DNA of 64,000 nt. It comes from Muraenolepis orangiensis. Taxonomy: Eukaryota; Chordata; Actinopteri; Gadiformes; Muraenolepididae. The DNA lies in assembly GCA_027704905.1 (NCBI GenBank), contig CM051019.1, positions 21,989,417 to 22,053,416 on the forward strand, in the 5' to 3' direction. Below the pieces are notes generated by a model. The model was given only the letters and a program-made list of their open reading frames with translations, searched no databases and was not told the DNA's origin. The first letter of the stretch is position 1; each line of letters starts with the position of its first letter. Position numbers and translations under genes: made by a program. Below are positions 1-18,447 of the stretch, piece by piece.

Positions 1-32
1 TCACGGTCACTCACGGTGGTGGTGGGCGGTCG

Positions 33-74
33 GCCCGGAGAGAGACGGCCTCCCGCGGCCGTCTCTCTCCGGGC
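33..74. repeat. Perfect inverted repeat in fdft1 intron 1
   Basis: Two perfectly complementary 18-nt arms (33-50 and 57-74) flank a 6-nt loop, tcccgc. The hairpin is very GC-rich. It lies in the intron just upstream of the first fdft1 exon in the window (acceptor at 152-153). No function is evident. Confidence 0.8.
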
Positions 75-153
75 GGCGCGTCCCACCGCGCTCCGAACCT
101 CCTGCTCCTACCAGCGGCTCAACCCCGCTGCTCTGCTCCGCTCCCCCTGCCAG

Positions 154-7938
<7,785 letters not shown>

Positions 7939-9110
7939 CCTGGCTCCAGCCTCTCGCTCTTCCTCGGTCCTCGGTTGTCCCTTCAAGAGGGAGTGGAGAT
8001 GATATGTTTCATGAGTGATTTCTCTTTTGGGGACGGAGCTCTTTGAACCAAAAACTGTCCGGAAGAGAGGGGGGGGTACTGCTAGCTGGCTACTGTGGAT
8101 AGCTTGTTGGATTAGCGGTTAGCGTTTGTCTGTTTATTGAGATTTGACACTTTGATGTGTTGTGGATAATCCCAGATTCTGTACAAATGGCCCCGATAAT
8201 CAATTCAGTTCAGCTCTTTGTGGTTTTGTTCTTTTGTGTTATTTTAAAAAATATATATAAAAAACGGTAGTAGAGCAGGATTCATACATTGTTAGGTTTC
8301 TATTTCTCTTTGTGAAATGGGTTATATGATATAATGGTTTATATTATATAATGGTTTATATGACTGGAGAATCAGGTCATGTTTGTCATTTTGAGAATTC
8401 ATAGAAACAGATTTCTGTTATACGACCTGAAAGCTCAAAGATCAATTTTAGATGCAAATCCCAGTAGTGGAACGGCAAGGCTGTAGAATGATAGAAAACA
8501 AAAAACGATTTCTTGGCGAGCTCAACCTCCCTTTTACGGCTGTGTCTTAGTCTATGAATGATATGAAACATCATGAATCATATCAGAGAAAATACATCTC
8601 AACAATCAGCTAATGACCTCATGGTCCACCTGAACCAATCACAGCACAAGACCTGTTAGAATGCATAATGTGTATTGATGAACAACATGCTAAGACACTT
8701 CATTGTCTCCATAGAACCTTTTTGTATTTCAATAGATTCAGCCTAGCACCGTAGTACGGTTTATACGTGAATAACCTCAGAATAGGGCCCACGCCATGAC
8801 TGATTTGGTATATTCTGTTCGAGTTGCCATCGGATACCAAATCAAAGACAGAAAAAGTGTGTAACAAAAAAGAAACATGAGCGGAAGATGGAGAACAGAA
8901 AAAGAGCTTGATGGCATTAAGTGTCCTTAAACCAGCTTTGGTGAGTAGAACGGTCAGCACAGAGAACACCTTGTACAGAACCAAAGAAGAACTGCTATTA
9001 ACATTGCTATGTAATGTGACATCCTTTGAACAGACGGGTTTGTTTTGAAACATCCACGGCCGACCTCTGTCCTTCACTTTTTGAAATAAAAAAGTTAAAG
9101 TTCTAGTTTT
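7939..9110 (+). other. fdft1: fdft1 3' untranslated region (inferred)
   Basis: The TAG at 7936-7938 is followed by AT-rich sequence without coding signals. A canonical AATAAA at 9085-9090 is the best polyadenylation signal before the next repeat. The exact cleavage site and any earlier sites cannot be fixed from sequence. Confidence 0.55.
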
Positions 9111-9234
9111 TACTGGTGGTAAATTTTTTATTTGTTATCTGCCTTGTGCCCGTTTGGGACCTTAAACACCATTTATAGGTCTAAAGAAATGCTTTGCATG
9201 CAAAAGTGAATGTGACTGTGTTTTATACATAAAG

Positions 9235-9480
9235 ACATTAAACCAAGATTTTTATTTGCCATATGCAAAATGTACAATGGAACGCTTACTCCCCATTCCC
9301 TCCCGCAGTATGCATTTCTAAAACACAATACTACAAAATAAATACTACACAATAAAAATTAACATAAAAAGCACAAGAACGTGACTGATGGAAGACGGAG
9401 TGGCAGTAGTGCGGTAGTGCGCAGTAGTGCGGCAGAATGCAGAACAGTGCAGAAACTAAACAGCTTAAAACCATCATTCA
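9235..9480 (-). repeat. L2-like LINE 3' tail, reverse orientation
   Basis: It contains tttttatttgccatatgcaa, ggaacgcttactccccattc and the sequence cctcccgcagtatgc, a cassette that recurs in this window near 12440, 26900, 28540, 33800 and 59020 (-) and near 29280, 31440 and 43490 (+). The other-strand reading ends in (GAATCTT)n-like tails typical of fish LINE 3' ends. Confidence 0.65.
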
Positions 9481-9572
9481 TGGTTCCCTTTTTTCAATAT
9501 AACAGATGTTAGCAATTTTTGGTGTGTGTTTGTATACATTCTACATGCAACTGGTTAAAAGGGGGTTGGCCT

Positions 9573-9621
9573 GTCATGTGATCGTTTATGGTGAGGAGTT
9601 ATGGTCTGACAGTCATGTGAT
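9573..9621 (+). promoter_or_regulatory. Paired MiT/TFE (CLEAR/M-box-like) E-boxes upstream of ctsb
   Basis: GTCATGTGAT occurs exactly at 9573-9582 and again at 9612-9621, 39 bp apart. It matches the M-box/CLEAR core bound by TFEB, TFE3 and MITF (GTCAYGTGAY). The boxes lie 75-125 bp upstream of a strong donor, cag/gtaagtg at 9694-9700, that probably ends a ctsb 5' untranslated exon. Cathepsin B is an established TFEB target in mammals. Confidence 0.6.
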
Positions 9622-9629
9622 TTCTGAAC

Positions 9630-9696
9630 TCCAGTCTGGTTTAAAGGCTGCCACTCAGTGCAGTAACACAGTGAGTGGTCCAGAGCTACTGTACAG
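9630..9696 (+). other. ctsb: Probable ctsb 5' untranslated exon
   Basis: A strong 5' splice site (tgtacag/gtaagtgc, junction after 9696) lies 650 bp upstream of the acceptor (ctttcctag at 10333-10341) that precedes the ctsb start codon by one base. Vertebrate CTSB genes begin with non-coding exons, so this fits. The 5' limit given is arbitrary. Confidence 0.5.
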
Positions 9697-10342
9697 GTAA
9701 GTGCATTGATTAGTCCATTACGTCTGTGCTACTTCGATTGAAACTTACTGATTGGATTCTTATTGATTGATGTTTTTTGGATTGTGCATTAATGCTAAGC
9801 ATTATCATTTACACAAGGTGTATATGTTCGCTCTAATGCTTTAATAACTTTGCTTACATGGAATAATTTCATATTAAAAAGTGTAAATATTTATTTATAC
9901 TTAATACTTCATGTATTAAACATACATGTGGAATTGTATTTCTCTCATGTCTTACTATGAGTCAAGCAGGTGGAGTTTTCAAACCGAACAGAAAGAGGAA
10001 CCTTTATTATACTTTTTGTTTCATATGAACTATATATATGCACACATATTCACTGACTATATATATATATGCATAACACTTTAGCTCATAGCCATCAGTA
10101 CATTTCATCATGATCGCAAAGTAAAAACAATTCCTAAAGCAAAAACATTAAGCATAGGTTGAAAAAGAAATGGCTGATAATTATAAAATGACCAAAAAAT
10201 TATAAAATAGCTTAAACAGTGATAGAATTGCCTTAAAAGTTCAACAAAAGTGCATCTTTTTTACTTTTATTATAACTGATATATGATTATGTCTTGGTAG
10301 ATAACAGTTTTTTAAAGTATGCTGACTCCTCTCTTTCCTAGG

Positions 10343-11463
10343 ATGCATTGGGTCACCCTGCTCTTGTCGGCCCTGTCCGTCACCTGGGCTAAGCCCCGCC
10401 CCCCTCTCCTCTCCCCGCAGATGATTGACGTCATCAACAAATCCAACACCACCTGGAAGGTGGGAGCAGGCGACATTTGATCCAAACACGTGACCAATAA
10501 ATAAAGTCTAACATTTTAGAACAGCCGTACCCCTCTCGTATCTGGTATATATTAATGTTCTTCTCGCTCCCCTCCGCTGTCAGGCTGGGCAGAACTTCCA
10601 GAATGTGGACATGAGCTACGTGAAGGGTCTGTGTGGGACGCTGCTGAACGGACCCCGGCTGCCCCCGCTGTGAGTCGGTTCATTTGGCCGTGAGCCATAT
10701 CAATCTAAATCTGGAGGATCCTTTTTATTGGTCTCATGTACACACAGTGAAATGAGTTTCTCTGCATGTAACCCATCCTAGTATCAGGGGCAGTGGGCAG
10801 CTATTGTATATACAGGGGAGCAGGGGAGGGGTCTGGTGCCTTGCTCAAGAGCACCTCGGCAGGGACCAGGTGTTTCGTAAGGGGGCTGAGCTATCCTTAT
10901 CCTGCCCCATCCATCCATACAGTGTGTGTGTGTGTGTGTGTGAGGAGATAGAAGACGTTTACATTCAAGTCAATTGGACCCGCATGTCACTGGATGTTCT
11001 GGACCACATTGTCCATGAAGTCTAACATCTGATAAAAGATGCTGATCTATTTCTGAATAAAATAGCCAAAGGTGAACCTTGCAGCAACTGCACAATAGGT
11101 TTACAATCTAAAAACATTATCATATCATCATGTCATCCATTATTGTATTTCTGTTTGGCGTAACTCATTTTGTTGAAACTATTTTTAGCATTTTATCCTG
11201 GTATGACCTGTGTTATCTGACCCAGTGTGTGTGGCTTTAAGAAGCGGTCCTAAAAACCAGACGATGGTTCCTCTATTTCCCAGGATGCACTCTTTTGACG
11301 GCCTCAGGCTGCCCCCCAGCTTCGACCCCCGCCTCCAGTGGCCTTACTGCCCCAGCCTCCAGCAGATCAGAGACCAGGGAGGCTGCGGCTCCTGCTGGGT
11401 GAAGCACACACACACACACACACACGACACACACACACTCACAAACATACACATACACTCACA

Positions 11464-11505
<42 letters not shown>

Positions 11506-13145
11506 GTCACAAACACATACTATATAAAAATTGCATTCTCTCACTTCTCTTTAAATTTTAACTGAACAAAACAGAGTTTGAATATAACTTTAAGGAGAGT
11601 CAGACTGAGCTGATATCCATCCCAATTACACCCCATCATAGAGTCTATAAATATACTACAATAGGCTTAATGTGTTGGTTTAGAACGTTGAAAAACAAAG
11701 GCAGCCTATATAAAAGGATGGGATATTGTGTGAAGGCAACTGACCGGTTAAGGAAGTGCTTTTAAACTAAAAGAAACAGACCTACTGTAGCTTCGCCCCC
11801 TGAGGTTGTTCTTATAGTTAGTCCTCTGTTACCCATAGGCCTTTGGTGCGGCGGAGGCCATATCCGACAGGATGTGTATCCAGACCAAAGGGAAGGTCTC
11901 CGTGGAGATCTCCGCTGAAGACCTGCTGACCTGCTGTGATGGATGTGGCATGGGGTGAGTTAGAACCTGGAGCATGTGTTCTGTCTACAGGTACTCTGGA
12001 TGAGTGTAACGGACGCCAGCAGGTGGCGCTGTGCAGCGGTAAAACCTCGCTCCCTGACACCTAAAAGACACATTCTAGCGATGAAGCTAGAGCCCGTGGG
12101 TTATAGCTTCTCAGGTTAGAGCCCCGCCTCTCATGCCGGAGGTGGTGAGTTCGAGCCCAGAGCGGGACACTGACTGTCCCATGAGGACAGGGGAGAACCT
12201 GTGTGTCTGTGTGTGTTGTCAGATGTATGGGGGGCTATCCCAGTGCAGCCTGGAGCTTTTGGACCGAGAAGGGTCTGGTGACCGGGGGCCTATACGGCTC
12301 TAAAGTGGGTGAGTAGGAGGATTAGCTCTGTTTTATTGTCCTGCGCAACAAGTCAACCTTTGGAATCACATTGATGCACCACTCACTGCACATGAACCCA
12401 ATACAAATGATTTGTGTGTGTTCAAGAGATTCAACATGTTTTGATTTGCCATTTGCAAAAAGTACAATGGAACGCTTACACCCCATTGTGTGTGTGTGTG
12501 TGTGTGTGTGTGCAGGTTGTGTATACATTACATGTGATGTCATTGATTGACAGGCTGTGGGTCCTATAACATCTGTGTGTGGTGATGCATGTGCGATGCA
12601 TATGATTGACAGGCTGCCGGCCCTATTCCATCGCTCCTTGTCAGCACCATGTGAACGGGTCCCGCCCCCCCTGCACTGAGGGCGCCACCCCCAAGTGTGT
12701 GAAGCAGTGCATCGATGGATACCCGGTCCCCTACCTGAAAGACAAAAACATTGGTAACCATGACTCCCTTACTATACTCAACTACTTATGAAAGAGACTG
12801 GGTTCGATCACCAATGTCCTTACTGGTAGGCATCCCTTATAAATGATTACCATTGCGAATGTGAACTCAATTGTGAATTGAACTCATCATTGAATTTAAA
12901 TCATCATCATGTGATCTTCAAAATACACAATTATGTCACATTACACCCCAATATATTCACCTGGATGTTTTCTCTGTGTTCTGTCGCCCCCTGCAGGTAA
13001 GCAGGCGTACAGCGTCCCCTCTGAACCGGAGCAGATCATGGCCGAGTTGTACAAGAACGGACCCGTAGAGGCAGCCTTCTCCGTCTTTGAAGACTTTCTA
13101 CTCTACAAGGACGGTGGGGAATTGTTTACATATTTATGAAGGATG

Positions 13146-13193
<48 letters not shown>

Positions 13194-13784
13194 TAAATGC
13201 ATTATTTGTTCCTGTAGGTGTGTACGAGCACGTGACAGGGGACTACCTGGGGGGCCACGCCATTAAGATCCTGGGCTGGGGGGAGGAGAACGGGGCCCCC
13301 TACTGGCTGGCCGCCAACTCCTGGAACACCGACTGGGGCGATAAAGGTAACATGCAGGGACGTGATTGGCCGAGGCCCTCTGATGGTCTCACCTGTTGTA
13401 GTCCGTGTGTTTGGGTTGGATACTCGTCCTAACCAGTACATTGGTACATTGACCATCGGTAGAAGTGACCTATACCCATAATTCCGATACAAAGTGGACA
13501 TAAGTGGGCAGTTTTGAGTAGTTGTGAGGGCTCAAGGTTGACCACATTCCTTCCTTGGGGTTTGAACCCAGAACCTTCCATTGAGTGTGATGGAACATAT
13601 TGGTTTATTACGTTTATCGTTTATCGTTTGTGACTCTCTTTAAGTCTGTAGTATCTTTCGCCAACACAAAAAGATTCATGTGTGCATTTTGTATTTATTT
13701 TTTCAAGGCTTTTTCAAGATAATGCGTGGGAACGACGAGTGTGGCATTGAGTCTGAGATTGTGGCGGGAACTCCTCTGGGCTAG
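10343..13784 (+). CDS. ctsb: Cathepsin B, lysosomal cysteine protease (papain family)
   Basis: This is a lysosomal endopeptidase and dipeptidyl carboxypeptidase made as a pre-proenzyme. Coding exons: 10343-10459, 10584-10669, 11284-11398, 11839-11954, 12223-12308, 12613-12753, 12997-13113, 13218-13346 and 13708-13784 (TAG at 13782). All are GT-AG and in phase, giving 327 residues against about 339 in human. The product starts with a signal peptide (MHWVTLLLSALSVTWA), then a propeptide with an NTT glycosylation site. The catalytic Cys is in CGSCW (end of the 11284 exon), the catalytic His in GGHAIKILGWG and the Asn in ANSWN. The occluding loop that gives cathepsin B its exopeptidase activity is present (CRPYSIAPCQHHVNGS, with the HH pair). 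The C terminus is shorter than in human because the frame stops right after GTPLG. That stop lies in a 61-bp tandem duplication, and the exon at 12613 has a duplicated acceptor upstream. Confidence 0.96.
10700..10900 (+). repeat. Dispersed fish repeat in ctsb intron
   Basis: It contains gtaacccatcctagtatcag, ggcagtgggcagct and gccttgctcaagagcacctc, wording characteristic of a widespread fish interspersed repeat. A related reverse-oriented piece (cagttagctgcccactgctc, gatgggttacatgcagagaa) occurs at about 63285-63370. Confidence 0.55.
11403..11502. repeat. (CA)n microsatellite
   Basis: An interrupted CA array begins right after the donor of the ctsb exon that encodes the catalytic cysteine (exon end 11398). 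Other CA/GT arrays in ctsb introns lie at 10920-10941, 12487-12512 and 13148-13193. Confidence 0.9.
12016..12029 (+). promoter_or_regulatory. CTCF-like motif in ctsb intron
   Basis: CCAGCAGGTGGCGC matches the core CTCF consensus CCASYAGRKGGCRS at every position. It is a single-site match without occupancy data, in the intron between exons 11839-11954 and 12223-12308. Confidence 0.5.
12085..12175 (+). repeat. tRNA-like SINE fragment in ctsb intron
   Basis: It contains ttctcaggttagagccccgc (A-box/D-arm-like), a ctctcatgccggag segment like an anticodon arm, and gtgagttcgagcccagag (B-box/T-arm-like). The acceptor stem does not close, so this is a tRNA-derived repeat or pseudogene and not a tRNA gene. 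Confidence 0.4.
12536..12628 (+). repeat. Duplicated 3' splice-site segment before a ctsb exon
   Basis: The segment gattgacaggctgtgggtcc (12545-12564) is a diverged copy of gattgacaggctgccggccc (12604-12623), 59 bp downstream. Both contain a gattgacag acceptor followed by exon-like sequence. Only the downstream one keeps the family frame (GCRPYS), so 12613 is taken as the exon start. Confidence 0.75.
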
Positions 13785-13890
13785 ATGACCACAACATCAT
13801 CACCCACCAAGACCGCTCGGGAGGATACGAACTCCTCCGGGCTAGATGACCACAACATCATCACCCACCAAGACCGCTCGGGAGGATACT
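13769..13890 (+). repeat. 61-bp tandem duplication spanning the ctsb stop codon
   Basis: Copy 1 (13769-13829) holds the last codons and TAG of ctsb. Copy 2 (13830-13890) repeats it with a single noticed change (aactcctct versus aactcctcc). The second copy and its TAG are in the 3' UTR. Confidence 0.9.
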
Positions 13891-14290
13891 GCACACTGAA
13901 CCAAGCATCGATTTCAAAGGAGATGAACTGCACAAAAAGGCTTCGATTTTTGTTAGTAAAGCTTTACGATACATCCGTCTCTTCCTCTCTGTCTGTTGGT
14001 CCTTCATTACAAGAGAATAGCCAATGTGTGTCGGCCTGAATTCCATCACATCTCCAACAATATTATCAAGCCACGAAACCAGCAGGCAAGTGCCCAATCC
14101 CACACAATACATAACATTAACTTATACGTTCTAAGTATTAGTTTGTATTAGTAGGAGTTACAAGTAGGTTATTTGTTCTTAAAGTACAAAATAACAGAAA
14201 TAGTTAATTAATGGGTTTTCCCTCCTGGATTCTGGGTTCTATCTAGAGACAAACGGAGAACCAATGGGATAAATAAATCAAAAAAATAAT
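13785..14290 (+). other. ctsb: ctsb 3' untranslated region (inferred)
   Basis: AT-rich non-coding sequence follows the stop. The best polyadenylation signal is AATAAA at 14272-14277. The region to 14828 holds an AT-rich stretch, a short (GA)n at 14511-14527 and no gene signal. Confidence 0.45.
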
Positions 14291-14825
14291 TAATTAATCA
14301 ATTATTGACAATGACACTCAATTTGAATCTAATCTAATAAAACACAAACACACAAACCAAAAAAGTGAATTTGACTTCCGTCCATCTGAGCCCAAGACTG
14401 TATGACTGATGAGAGGAGACCTTCATGGATCCCATAACAACTACTACGGTGGAATTCCTTATTTAGTTTTCCTATAAGCTCATGTAACGTATATATAAAA
14501 ATCCATTATGAGAGAGAGAGAGAGAGACAGACAGACATACAGACAGAGACCCTCCTTCGTGGCAGTAAAGGTTCAATCAATAACAATCAATCACAGCAAC
14601 AATGTGATCGATGGTCTAATGCAGTCATAAATGCGTATCTTGAATAGTTTAAAATAGTTTAAAAATCGAAACACCTAATTTCAGGGTGTTCAAGCCGTGA
14701 ATTTACGTAGACATGCATGTATGGTCATTTTATTCTGTCATTTGACCTTAAAACGCTCCCCTCCAGAGTGCACTTTAAACAGGGACACAAGGGTGTCTGT
14801 GTTGAGGTCGGACGTTGATCCCCTC

Positions 14826-14827
<2 letters not shown>

Positions 14828-14870
<43 letters not shown>
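14828..14870. repeat. (GT)n microsatellite
   Basis: Pure GT run of about 42 bp downstream of ctsb. Confidence 0.9.
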
Positions 14871-14871
<1 letters not shown>

Positions 14872-14998
14872 AACTTTCTGTACACAACCAGTGGAGGTAA
14901 GTGTGACAGACCGTGAGTGACTCGTCATTGTAAAGCAGACTTACATCAAGGTCTCACCGCCAGCCTGATCTCCCCGGATGCCTCAGTCATCGACGTTG

Positions 14999-15545
14999 CC
15001 TCAGGGCGAGCCAGTGTCTCTCTCCTCAGGACGAGCCAGTGTCTCTCTCCCTCAGGACGAGCCAGTGTCTCTCTCCCTCAAGATGAGCCAGTGTCTCTCT
15101 CCCTCAGGACGAGCCAGTGTCTCTCCCTCCCTCAGGACGAGCCGGTGTCTCTCTCCCTCAGGACGAGCCAGTGTCTCTCTCCCTCAGGACGAGCCAGTGT
15201 CTCTCTCCCTCAGGACGAGCCGGTGTCTCTCTCCCTCAGGACGAGCCGGTGTCTCTCTCCCTCAGGACGAGCCGGTGTCTCTCTCCCTCAAGACGAGCCG
15301 GTGTCTCTCTCCCTCAGGACGAGCCGGTGTCTCTCTCCCTCAGGACGAGCCAGTGTCTCTCTCCCTCAGGACGAGCCAGTGTCTCTCTCCCTCAGGACGA
15401 GCCAGTGTCTCTCTCCCTCAGGACGAGCCAGTGTCTCTCTCCCTCAGGACGAGCCAGTGTCTCTCTCCCTCAGGACGAGCCAGTGTCTCTCTCCCTCAGG
15501 ACGAGCCAGTGTCTCTCTCCCTCAGGACGAGCCGGTGTCTCTTGG
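14999..15545. repeat. 26-bp minisatellite of splice-acceptor-like units
   Basis: About 21 copies of a 26-bp unit reading tctctctccctcag then gacgagccagtg (or gccggtg). All three forward frames are open for 150-217 codons because the repeat lacks stop triplets. The period is not a multiple of three, so these frames are artefacts. Each unit looks like a polypyrimidine tract plus CAG/G. Confidence 0.92.
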
Positions 15546-16723
15546 CGTGTACTCCTCTGTTTACACTTAGTCACTTAGTCTCTAACTAATAAGGTTTCCA
15601 TCACAGGTGGCGCCGGTTTTTAACGTCTGCTAGTAGACGAATACGACCAATTGTTGACTTGAAATACTACATTGTAAAGAACATTTGCTGTTGTGATGTT
15701 CCATTTGTGTATGTTTTTTTCGATGGCCGTGAGAGATAAAGATCTTTCTTCCCTACTTTACAGTGTGGAATATTAAACCGTAAAACAACAACAACAACAA
15801 ACAACAGCCGCCGCGGTTCGGGGAAGCAGCTTTCACTGACAGCAGTTCAGTACCGCCCTGCGTAGCTGCGTGCCCCATCTCTCTCTCTCTCATCCTATTG
15901 ACCTGCTGTGGCAACGCTTGTGTTATTGAACTAATTCCTTAGCGGCCCGTCTGGGCATTAGAGACTATAACACCTGTCCTACAGGACAGGAATCCTGTAG
16001 GGTGATTCCCGAGGCAGGGGTCCTGAGTAAGTTCCAATGGATTGCACGGTGTTGTGATGAATTAACTGGTGTGTTAATGACGACACTTAATGATGACCTT
16101 TCCTCCGGTGAGAGACGGAGAAGAGATGAATCCATCAAGGAGGGAGGGAGCCGACCAGGCCAGGAAGGAAGATCCAGATTCCCATGAATTAGGTTAAGGA
16201 AAATATTGACCCAATAAAACGTTAACCAAGACCTAGATAACACAGGGTATCGTGTACCTCGGTGCTTTGTAGCCCTAATAGCTTTGGTGTGTTTTTTAGA
16301 GGTGTTAACTGTACTGAAGTGGTTTTTATTTGCTTCTTGTAAGGTTTTTAGGTGACTTATACAGTAGGTCATCTCATACATGTACTGTACAGTGCTGTGC
16401 AATGACAATACTTATCTAATCTAATCTTTGATTTGTATGTTCACCCTATATGCAAAGAGAAAACAAATGCAGAACTGAATCATTCAGATTAGAGATTTTT
16501 GGTTCACATTTAAGTATTTGTCAGGACAAAGGGGGGGGGGGGGGGTATTTACTATTAGAAAAACAATTAACCATCGTATGACTTCATACCCCCCAATACT
16601 GATTGATTAGTGAGTCATCTAATGGAGTATTAGCAACAGGGGAAATCTACCACAATGTACTCATTTCAACACAACGATTGACCACCGGGGAATATTATCC
16701 CCTTATTATAGTAATCGCCCATC

Positions 16724-16756
<33 letters not shown>

Positions 16757-18250
16757 TGAAAGTGATGATCAGCATAATGTGATAAAATGGAATGGAATAT
16801 GCAATGGAAGAAAACACAATATGTATGGTTGGGGGGAAAGTTGTCTATTTAGGTTGTAAATGTTTTTCTGTCTCCAGTATGCTGTGTTAAAGTCTTGCAC
16901 ACGCAAAACGTGGGTTGGCTGGACTGGAGAGAGCCTTTTGTGGCTGTGCAGTGGATGTACATCCACGTCTTAGAGAGCCACATTGTTCAGTGGAACCGCA
17001 CCGCCCACAACCACCAAATGGGGCTTTGATACACGTCGACTAGTTAGCTCGAGTCAGTGAGCACGCGGTGGGGGAAGTGTTCTACTTTTAACATCCATTT
17101 GGTCCCCTGCTTCTTCGATGCCGCCTGGAGGCTGCGTCCCAATTATCCCAGTGAGTTGTGGTGGGGAGGGGGGGGGGGGGTCACAGCAGCCGCCCGGCCT
17201 GCTTCCTCGGTGCTCAGCATCAGCACCAGACCATCGCTGTCACTAAAACAAAACGGGTCTTTAAAGGGGGGGATGTGTGTGTTTCAATCCTAGCGTTGGT
17301 GCAGTCTGCAGTTTTTTTAGTGCAACACTGAAGTTCACATTTCACTAAGTGATGAGCAATACACAACTCCTATCTGTGTGGGGGGGGGGGGGGGGGGGGG
17401 GAGTGTTTTCCTGCAGAGGAGAGAGTAATAGTGTATGTAATGTAATACGTAGGCGATATGCGGAGCCTATCATCTGCAATGGTGTTGTTGCAGTTTTTGC
17501 AGATTTCGAACAGTGTGGTTTGTCGTATGGAGCATTGCAGAAGGTGTGGGGGGGGGGGGAATCAATGCAGCCCCATACTGGTCCATACTGAGCCAAAACT
17601 CATGGCACTTTAAATGTAAATGTAACCTCTAGCTACAGCACTGGAGACTGGGAGCGTAAGTAAGCTCTACCACTGGAACGATATCCAAGGAGGCCTCTGC
17701 TACACAACAATTTTGCAAACATATCACGGTTGTAGCTCTGTATCCAAATCTATAAAGCAAACAATCAAATATACTTTTGGGGGAAGTTTGCAGTTTCTAG
17801 TTGCTCTTGAGAAATGTGCCACAAAGTGACCTGAACCTGGTTTTGACCTGCATCAGGTTTGTTGATGTAGGTTTCCTGCTTAAATTACAATCTGTTGAAA
17901 GAGAGTCTGGACCTTGAATAAAGCCAGCAGACGCTTGCCAAAGGAGGTGGTTATTTAAGTGGAACAAGGTGTCTCCGTGGATCCGCTTTGATCTCAGCAA
18001 ATTGATGTGATATAAATACTTTCTAATTAATTATGCATGCGTGCAACGAGGCTTGTTAAGTCCACAGACTCTCCAGACTCATCAAAGCCAAAGTGAGTAC
18101 TTTTTTTGCACTTTGCAATGTACAGCAATTCACCTGGTTCTGTTCATCCTTCATTTGGGTAAAGTATGATTAATGATGAACCCTCAAGCCTTCACGTGGA
18201 TAATTAGTTATCTTCATCATCTCTGCTAGTTCTGTAATAGTCAAACTGCC
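15546..18250. other. Intergenic region between ctsb and mgat2, no gene seen
   Basis: No exon-like homology was recognised. It holds an L2-like 3' tail (gtgctgtgcaatgacaatac followed by TCTAA repeats, 16388-16430), (G)n runs at 16530-16546, 17166-17180, 17380-17401 and 17548-17559, and a (GT)n run at 16721-16750. Short open frames here are near-random. Confidence 0.6.
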
Positions 18251-18352
18251 TTAATGAAAAGATACAATATTGATAACAGCCCAATGCAACATTCTTATTT
18301 TTATTTCGAACAGTCCAGTAACACAGGCAATATGAAGAATAGTCCATAAAGA

Positions 18353-18358
18353 TTTATT
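18353..18358 (-). terminator. mgat2: Putative mgat2 polyadenylation signal
   Basis: TTTATT on the + strand is AATAAA for the minus-strand gene, about 90 bp downstream of the stop. A second AATAAA (minus) lies near 18300. Confidence 0.5.
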
Positions 18359-18447
18359 TTGAAAAGGCTTGTTTCTTAAAGAGGATGCAAAAGAGAGATA
18401 GCAATATATATATAGTAATAATAATAATAATAATGGTGGTAATAAGG

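Noticed and set aside
14917..15589. Overlapping 150-217-codon repeat frames
   Set aside because: The 26-bp unit opens all three frames at once, which is a hallmark of a non-coding minisatellite.
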